From NCBI RefSeq assembly GCF_023074175.1, contig NZ_JADPKS010000126.1, positions 53,882 through 117,881 on the forward strand: a stretch of DNA of 64,000 bases. The letters run 5' to 3'. The number at the start of each line of letters is the position of its first letter. Positions within the stretch are counted from its first letter, which is position 1. A program made the position numbers and the translations under genes. This DNA comes from Bradyrhizobium sp. 139 (GTDB taxonomy: Bacteria > Pseudomonadota > Alphaproteobacteria > Rhizobiales > Xanthobacteraceae). Below are positions 60,213 through 64,000 of this stretch, in pieces. The notes beneath the pieces are model-generated. The model was not told the origin of the DNA and ran no database searches. It worked only from the letters and a program-made list of their open reading frames with translations.

Positions 60213-61250
60213 ATGCTCCTCACCCGCCAGACGCTGCCGAAGACCATTCCGGATATCGCTGCACTTGACGATCTCCTGTGCCGGCCAAGCCAGGCACTGA
60301 TCGACGACCTCAACAGGGTCGAGGGCGACATCATGATCCTCGGTGTCGCCGGCAAGATGGGACCGACGCTGGCGGGTCTCGCCAAAGCGGCCGTGCCCGA
60401 TCGCCGCGTCATCGGCGTCGCGCGGTTCAGTGACGCAAACGTGAAGGACTGGCTGCACGCCCGCGGCGTCGAAACGATCAATTGCGACCTGATGGATGAG
60501 ACCGCGATTCAGGCGCTGCCGAAGGCGCCCAACATCGTCTTCATGGCCGGCCGCAAGTTCGGCGCCGAGGGCGATCTGTCGCTGACCTGGGCGATGAACG
60601 CGCATGTGCCGGCCCTCGTCGCGCAGGCCTTCCCGTCGTCGCGCACCGTGGCTTTCTCGACCGGCTGCATCTATCCCTTCGTGCCCGTCGACGGCAAAGG
60701 CTCGAGTGAGGACATGGCGCCGAACCCGCCGGGCGAATACGCCCAATCCTGCGTCGGCCGCGAGCGCATGTTCGAGTATTTTTCGCGCAAGTTCTCGACG
60801 CCGGGCCGCCTGTTCCGGCTCAACTACGCGATCGACATGCGCTATGGCGTGCTGCACGACGTCGCGACAAAAGTGCTCACGGGCACGCCGATCGACGTCA
60901 GCCTCGGCCATGTCAATTTCATCTGGCAGGGCGATGCGTCCTCGCAGGCGCTGCGTTGCCTCGCGCATTGCACGGCGCCGACTTCGCCGATCAATGTCAG
61001 CGGCCACGAGATCCTCGCGGCGCGCGATCTCGCGGCAAAATTCGGCGCCCGCTTCGGCCGCACGCCGGTGCTGACAGGCAAGGAAGAGCCGACGGCATGG
61101 CTGACCGACACGTCGAAAGCGGTCGAGCTGTTCGGCCCGCCGGTGGTCGATACCGAGCAGTTGATCGCCTGGACCGCGGACTGGGTGTCCCGCGCCATGC
61201 CAAGCCTCGGCAAGCCCACCAAATACGAGGTACGCGATGGACGCTACTGA
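60213..61250 (+). CDS. NAD-dependent epimerase/dehydratase-like protein lacking the SDR lysine
   Basis: 345 residues from the ATG at 60213. Rossmann motif IMILGVAGKMGPTLAGLAKAA (about 48-68), FMAGRKFGAEGDL, FSTGCIYPF (catalytic Ser region), and GEYAQSCVGRERMFEYFS with Y176. In extended SDRs this is YxxxK, but here the K position is C180. A substrate domain is at the C-terminus. Either it binds a sugar-like substrate without reduction or has shifted chemistry. It overlaps the GNAT gene by 14 bp. Confidence 0.85.
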   Translation: MLLTRQTLPKTIPDIAALDDLLCRPSQALIDDLNRVEGDIMILGVAGKMGPTLAGLAKAAVPDRRVIGVARFSDANVKDWLHARGVETINCDLMDETAIQALPKAPNIVFMAGRKFGAEGDLSLTWAMNAHVPALVAQAFPSSRTVAFSTGCIYPFVPVDGKGSSEDMAPNPPGEYAQSCVGRERMFEYFSRKFSTPGRLFRLNYAIDMRYGVLHDVATKVLTGTPIDVSLGHVNFIWQGDASSQALRCLAHCTAPTSPINVSGHEILAARDLAAKFGARFGRTPVLTGKEEPTAWLTDTSKAVELFGPPVVDTEQLIAWTADWVSRAMPSLGKPTKYEVRDGRY

Positions 61251-62058
61251 CGGTCCTTCCGTTATCAAGCTCGGCGTCGAGCATGCGCCAGCCGGGCTCG
61301 TGCTATCGACGGAAGCGCACTGGAACCAGACCGAGGACGACTGGCGCGTCTTCCTGCACGAGGGGGTCGTGTTCGGCATACGCGACGGCGCGCGACTGGT
61401 CGCCACGGCCGCTTTGCTGCCTTACCCCGGCAACAACGCCTGGATCAGCATGGTGCTGGTGACGGCAACGCACCGCCGCCGCGGCCTTGCTACGTGCCTC
61501 GTCGACGCCTGCCTGGAAACGGCGCGAAAGAACGGCCTGACGAGCTGGCTCGACGCCACGCCCGACGGCGCCGCCGTCTACGGGCCGCTCGGATTCACGC
61601 CGACGCTGCAATTGCGTCGGCTGAGGCTGGTGAAATCCGCTCAACTGGCCACGCAGCCACCTTCGTCAGCGACGCTCGAGGCGCTTCGCGCGCGGGACCG
61701 CCGCGTCACCGGTTTCGACCGGAGCGCCGTCCTCTCAGCCTTCGCTCAGCGCTCGGGCTCGCGTATCGTCTCTGCCAACGGCGCCATCGCGCTGGTGCGG
61801 GAGGGCCGAACCGCGCGCCATATCGGCCCGTTGTTTGCCGATCACGCCGCGGCCGCGCTGAACCTGGCCAATGCGATCGCGCAATCGCAAGACCATCCGC
61901 TTCTGCTCGACGCCGTCGCGTCGCAGGGCGCGTTCCTTGAAGGATTGACCGCGTCGGGCTGGACCATTGAACGGCCGTTCCAGCGCATGCGGTTCGGCCC
62001 CGCCACCGCCGCGGGCGCGGACATGCCATTCGCCGTCGCCGGCCCTGAATTCGGATAG
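61237..62058 (+). CDS. GNAT family N-acetyltransferase
   Basis: 273 residues, starting inside the preceding gene. The N-terminal GNAT fold is visible (ISMVLVTATHRRRGLATCLVDACLETARKNG, with the acetyl-CoA RxxGxA-type loop RRRGLA, then LDATPDGAAVYGPLGFTPTLQLRRLRL). The C-terminal half (about 130-273) also looks like a degenerate acetyltransferase unit (ALVREGRTARHIGPLFADHAAAALNLANAI). Acetyl acceptor unknown. Six bases before the DHDPS-family gene. Confidence 0.85.
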   Translation: MDATDGPSVIKLGVEHAPAGLVLSTEAHWNQTEDDWRVFLHEGVVFGIRDGARLVATAALLPYPGNNAWISMVLVTATHRRRGLATCLVDACLETARKNGLTSWLDATPDGAAVYGPLGFTPTLQLRRLRLVKSAQLATQPPSSATLEALRARDRRVTGFDRSAVLSAFAQRSGSRIVSANGAIALVREGRTARHIGPLFADHAAAALNLANAIAQSQDHPLLLDAVASQGAFLEGLTASGWTIERPFQRMRFGPATAAGADMPFAVAGPEFG

Positions 62059-62064
62059 GACAAT

Positions 62065-63120
62065 ATGCACCACAGCCAGATCAACAGCGATATCCGCAAG
62101 CTGATCGCGGGCGGCACCGTGCTGCCGGCGCATCCCCTCGCGCTCACCGCCGAGCGCCAGCTCGACGAGACGCATCAGCGCGCACTGACACGCTACTACA
62201 TCGATGCGGGCTCAGGCGGCCTTGCCGTCGGCGTGCACACCACGCAGTTCGCCATCCGCGACGTCGGCCTTTATCGGCCGGTGCTGGAGCTCGCCGCCGA
62301 GACCGCAGCGAATTGGACCAAGCGTCCGCTGGCGATGGTCGCGGGGCTCGCCGGCCCGACCCAGCAGGCGACCGCAGAAGCCCGCACCGCGCGCGATATC
62401 GGCTACCACGCCGGCCTGCTCAGCCTCGCCGCGATGAAGAACGCCTCCGAGGACGAAATCATTGCGCATTGCACGGCGGTCGCCGCTGAAATCCCGCTGG
62501 TCGGCTTCTATCTCCAGCCGGCCGTGGGCGGTGTCGTCCTGTCGAGCCGGTTCTGGCAGCGTTTTGCGTCGATCGACAATGTCATTGCTATCAAGATCGC
62601 GCCGTTCAACCGCTACAGAACTCTCGATGTGCTGCGCGGCGTCGCGGCAGCCGGCGCGCTCGACCGCGTCGCGCTTTACACCGGCAATGACGATCACATC
62701 CTGCTCGATCTGGTGCTGCCGTTCGACCTGCGCGACAACGGCATCACCACGCGCACCTATTTCAAAGGCGGCCTGCTCGGCCACTGGTCGGTCTGGACGG
62801 CGAGCGCGATCAAGCAGTTCGAGCGCTGCAAGGCGGCGCGGCACAAAGATGCCGTGCCGGCCGATCTGCTCGCCCTCGATGCCCGCGTCACCGACTGCAA
62901 CAGCGCCTTCTTCGATGTCGCCAACAATTTTCACGGCTGCATCGCCGGTTGCCACGAAGTGCTGCGGCGTCAGGGCCTGATGCAGGGCCTGTGGTGCCTT
63001 GACCCGAACGAGGGCCTCAGCCCCGGGCAGAAGGAAGAGATCGACCGCGTCTATCGCGAGCACGCCGACCTCAGCGACGATGCTTTCGTCGCCGCCAACC
63101 TGAACAAATGGCTGGCATGA
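62065..63120 (+). CDS. Dihydrodipicolinate synthase family lyase
   Basis: 351 residues, longer than DapA (about 290). The Schiff-base lysine is likely K177 in NVIAIKIAPFNRY, and the partner tyrosine Y149 in GFYLQPAVGG; the early GSGGLAVGVHTTQF resembles the substrate loop. The family also includes N-acetylneuraminate, 2-keto-deoxy-sugar and aromatic aldolases. With an SDR-like and a GNAT gene in the operon it is probably catabolic rather than lysine biosynthetic. Its stop overlaps the ATPase start (ATGA). Confidence 0.85.
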   Translation: MHHSQINSDIRKLIAGGTVLPAHPLALTAERQLDETHQRALTRYYIDAGSGGLAVGVHTTQFAIRDVGLYRPVLELAAETAANWTKRPLAMVAGLAGPTQQATAEARTARDIGYHAGLLSLAAMKNASEDEIIAHCTAVAAEIPLVGFYLQPAVGGVVLSSRFWQRFASIDNVIAIKIAPFNRYRTLDVLRGVAAAGALDRVALYTGNDDHILLDLVLPFDLRDNGITTRTYFKGGLLGHWSVWTASAIKQFERCKAARHKDAVPADLLALDARVTDCNSAFFDVANNFHGCIAGCHEVLRRQGLMQGLWCLDPNEGLSPGQKEEIDRVYREHADLSDDAFVAANLNKWLA

Positions 63121-63887
63121 GCGCCGAACCCTTCATCAGCCTGCAAGGCGTCCGAAAGATCTATCGCAGCGGCGGCGCCGAGTTCTTGGCGGTGTCCGAC
63201 GTCACCGTGGACGTGCAGGAGGGTGAGCTCGTCTCGCTGGTCGGCCCCTCCGGCTGCGGCAAGACCACGGTGATGAAGATCCTGGCCGGCCTGCACGGCG
63301 CCGATGGCGGCATGGTGAAGATCGGAAACGCCAAAAGCCCGTTCGATCCGACCCGCGACGTCGGCATGGTATTCCAACAGGCGCTACTGCTGAAATGGCG
63401 GACGATCCTGGACAACGTGCTGCTACCGGCCGAGATCGTCGGCCTGCCGATCAAGGCCGCACGCGAGCGGGCGCGCGATCTGCTCAACCTGGTCGGGCTT
63501 GCCGGCTACGAGCAGAAATACCCGCAGCAGCTCTCCGGCGGCATGCAGCAGCGCACCGCGATCGCGCGCGCCTTCATTCACGATCCCAAGCTGGTCCTCA
63601 TGGACGAGCCGTTCGGCGCGCTGGATGCGCTGACGCGCGAGCAGATGAATCTGGAGATGCTGCGGATCTGGCGCGAGAGCGGCAAAACCATCGTCTTCGT
63701 CACGCATTCGATCCAGGAAGCCGTGTTCCTGTCCTCGCACTGCGCCGTGCTGACGGCGGGCCCCGCGAAGATGGCCGACTATTTCCCGATCGACCTGCCC
63801 TTCCCGCGCGACCTTCCGCTCAAGACGACCGACGCGTTCGGTGCCTATGCGCGGCGCATCTATGAGAAGCTGGGTCTCAGCCAGTAG
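63117..63887 (+). CDS. ABC transporter ATP-binding protein
   Basis: 256 residues from the ATG at 63117, coupled to the lyase stop. Walker A GPSGCGKTTV (about 46-55), Q-loop VFQQALLL, signature LSGGMQQRTAIARAF (about 141-155), Walker B LVLMDEPFGALDAL and the H-loop THSIQEAV. The TauB/SsuB/ThiZ group. It completes the importer with the permease and binding protein. Its stop codon TAG is inside the palindromic repeat that starts at 63884. Confidence 0.95.
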   Translation: MSAEPFISLQGVRKIYRSGGAEFLAVSDVTVDVQEGELVSLVGPSGCGKTTVMKILAGLHGADGGMVKIGNAKSPFDPTRDVGMVFQQALLLKWRTILDNVLLPAEIVGLPIKAARERARDLLNLVGLAGYEQKYPQQLSGGMQQRTAIARAFIHDPKLVLMDEPFGALDALTREQMNLEMLRIWRESGKTIVFVTHSIQEAVFLSSHCAVLTAGPAKMADYFPIDLPFPRDLPLKTTDAFGAYARRIYEKLGLSQ

Positions 63888-63903
63888 CCCGGATGGAGCG
63901 CAG
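63884..63903. repeat. Truncated REP-like arm
   Basis: GTAGCCCGGATGGAGCGCAG matches the left arm of the repeat at 38392-38411 over 20 bases, but the sequence then changes to AGACTGGGCAAG instead of CGCAATCCGGG. The element is cut off here. Confidence 0.75.
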
Positions 63904-63930
63904 AGACTGGGCAAGATTCTTATAGCGAAG

Positions 63931-63964
63931 GAAGGTACGATTCGGCATGACGAATCGTACCTTC
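63931..63964. other. Perfect 14-bp hairpin
   Basis: GAAGGTACGATTCG and CGAATCGTACCTTC enclose GCATGA. The putative start ATG (63947) lies in the loop and right arm, so the hairpin could hide it; no T run follows, so it is not a usual terminator. Confidence 0.7.
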
Positions 63965-64000
63965 AAGACCGGTGTCAGCCGGGATCAGCCGAGCTTTCTG
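63947..64000 (+). CDS. Possible transposase N-terminus (cut by window)
   Basis: The last 18 codons read MTNRTFKTGVSRDQPSFL. The start resembles IS1182-type transposases, which open with a short basic segment then a Q-x-x-(L/F)-L-P motif (from memory). The gene begins just after a repeat that is broken, which fits an insertion. Only 18 residues are visible, so the assignment is tentative. Confidence 0.35.
   Translation, partial: MTNRTFKTGVSRDQPSFL

Overview
The window reads as chromosomal DNA of a Bradyrhizobium-like alphaproteobacterium (Nitrobacteraceae). The support is high GC with strong third-position bias, the aroQ-accB-accC, aat, DUF2155 and NDUFA12 gene set, many small secreted proteins of families common in this group (DUF1236, DUF3551, BA14K, DUF6894), a B12-dependent ribonucleotide reductase, and dispersed palindromic repeats. 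Genus is inferred from gene content; there is no rRNA or tRNA gene to test it.

Layout. 1-5.4 kb: 3' truncated dctA (minus strand), bioY, a class I aminotransferase, a periplasmic M48 protease and a DsbA-like oxidoreductase. 5.6-14 kb: DUF1236 protein, then aroQ-accB-accC, a translationally coupled three-gene phosphorelay (CHASE3 kinase, Rcp1-like regulator, REC-HWE kinase), aat and a DUF2155 protein. 14.2-20.1 kb: an inserted block with an esterase, a BASS-like transporter, a glycosyltransferase of different base composition, a GlxA-type regulator beside a DJ-1/PfpI protein, and a GST; NDUFA12 follows. 21-25.6 kb: BA14K protein, a response regulator coupled to a hybrid kinase, and an EamA transporter. 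25.6-30.1 kb: a long leader with candidate NrdR boxes, then nrdJ.

30.2-33.2 kb is the clearest foreign segment and the best candidate for a little-described system. It is a compact, lower-GC, same-strand group: a SEFIR-domain protein, an overlapping mini-nucleotidyltransferase, an unknown 131-residue protein, an orphan reading-frame remnant and an HNH-type protein. It ends in a 104-bp inverted-repeat element that resembles a MITE or IS ends. SEFIR proteins are known antiphage effectors, so an immune or toxin-like role is plausible but unproven.

33.3-47.6 kb is a patchwork of small secreted or unknown proteins, a ParB-like protein, a lytic transglycosylase whose 3' end is duplicated beside a triple 113-bp palindromic repeat, PhnA, a VOC protein, a second EamA transporter, a lone Flp pilin, an M15-like peptidase, pdxY, paiB, an SMR pseudogene, a small cytochrome c and an SH3 protein. 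47.7-55.3 kb: a mobA-like hydroxylase divergent from a MarR regulator with interlocked promoters, an L,D-transpeptidase, an SDR and small proteins. 55.5-57.3 kb: the minCDE operon. 57.6-63.9 kb: a coherent uptake and catabolic locus made of an NMT1-like binding protein, a divergent TetR gene with matching operators on both sides, then permease, SDR-like protein, GNAT, DHDPS-family lyase and ATPase. The window closes in a truncated palindromic repeat and what looks like the first codons of a transposase.
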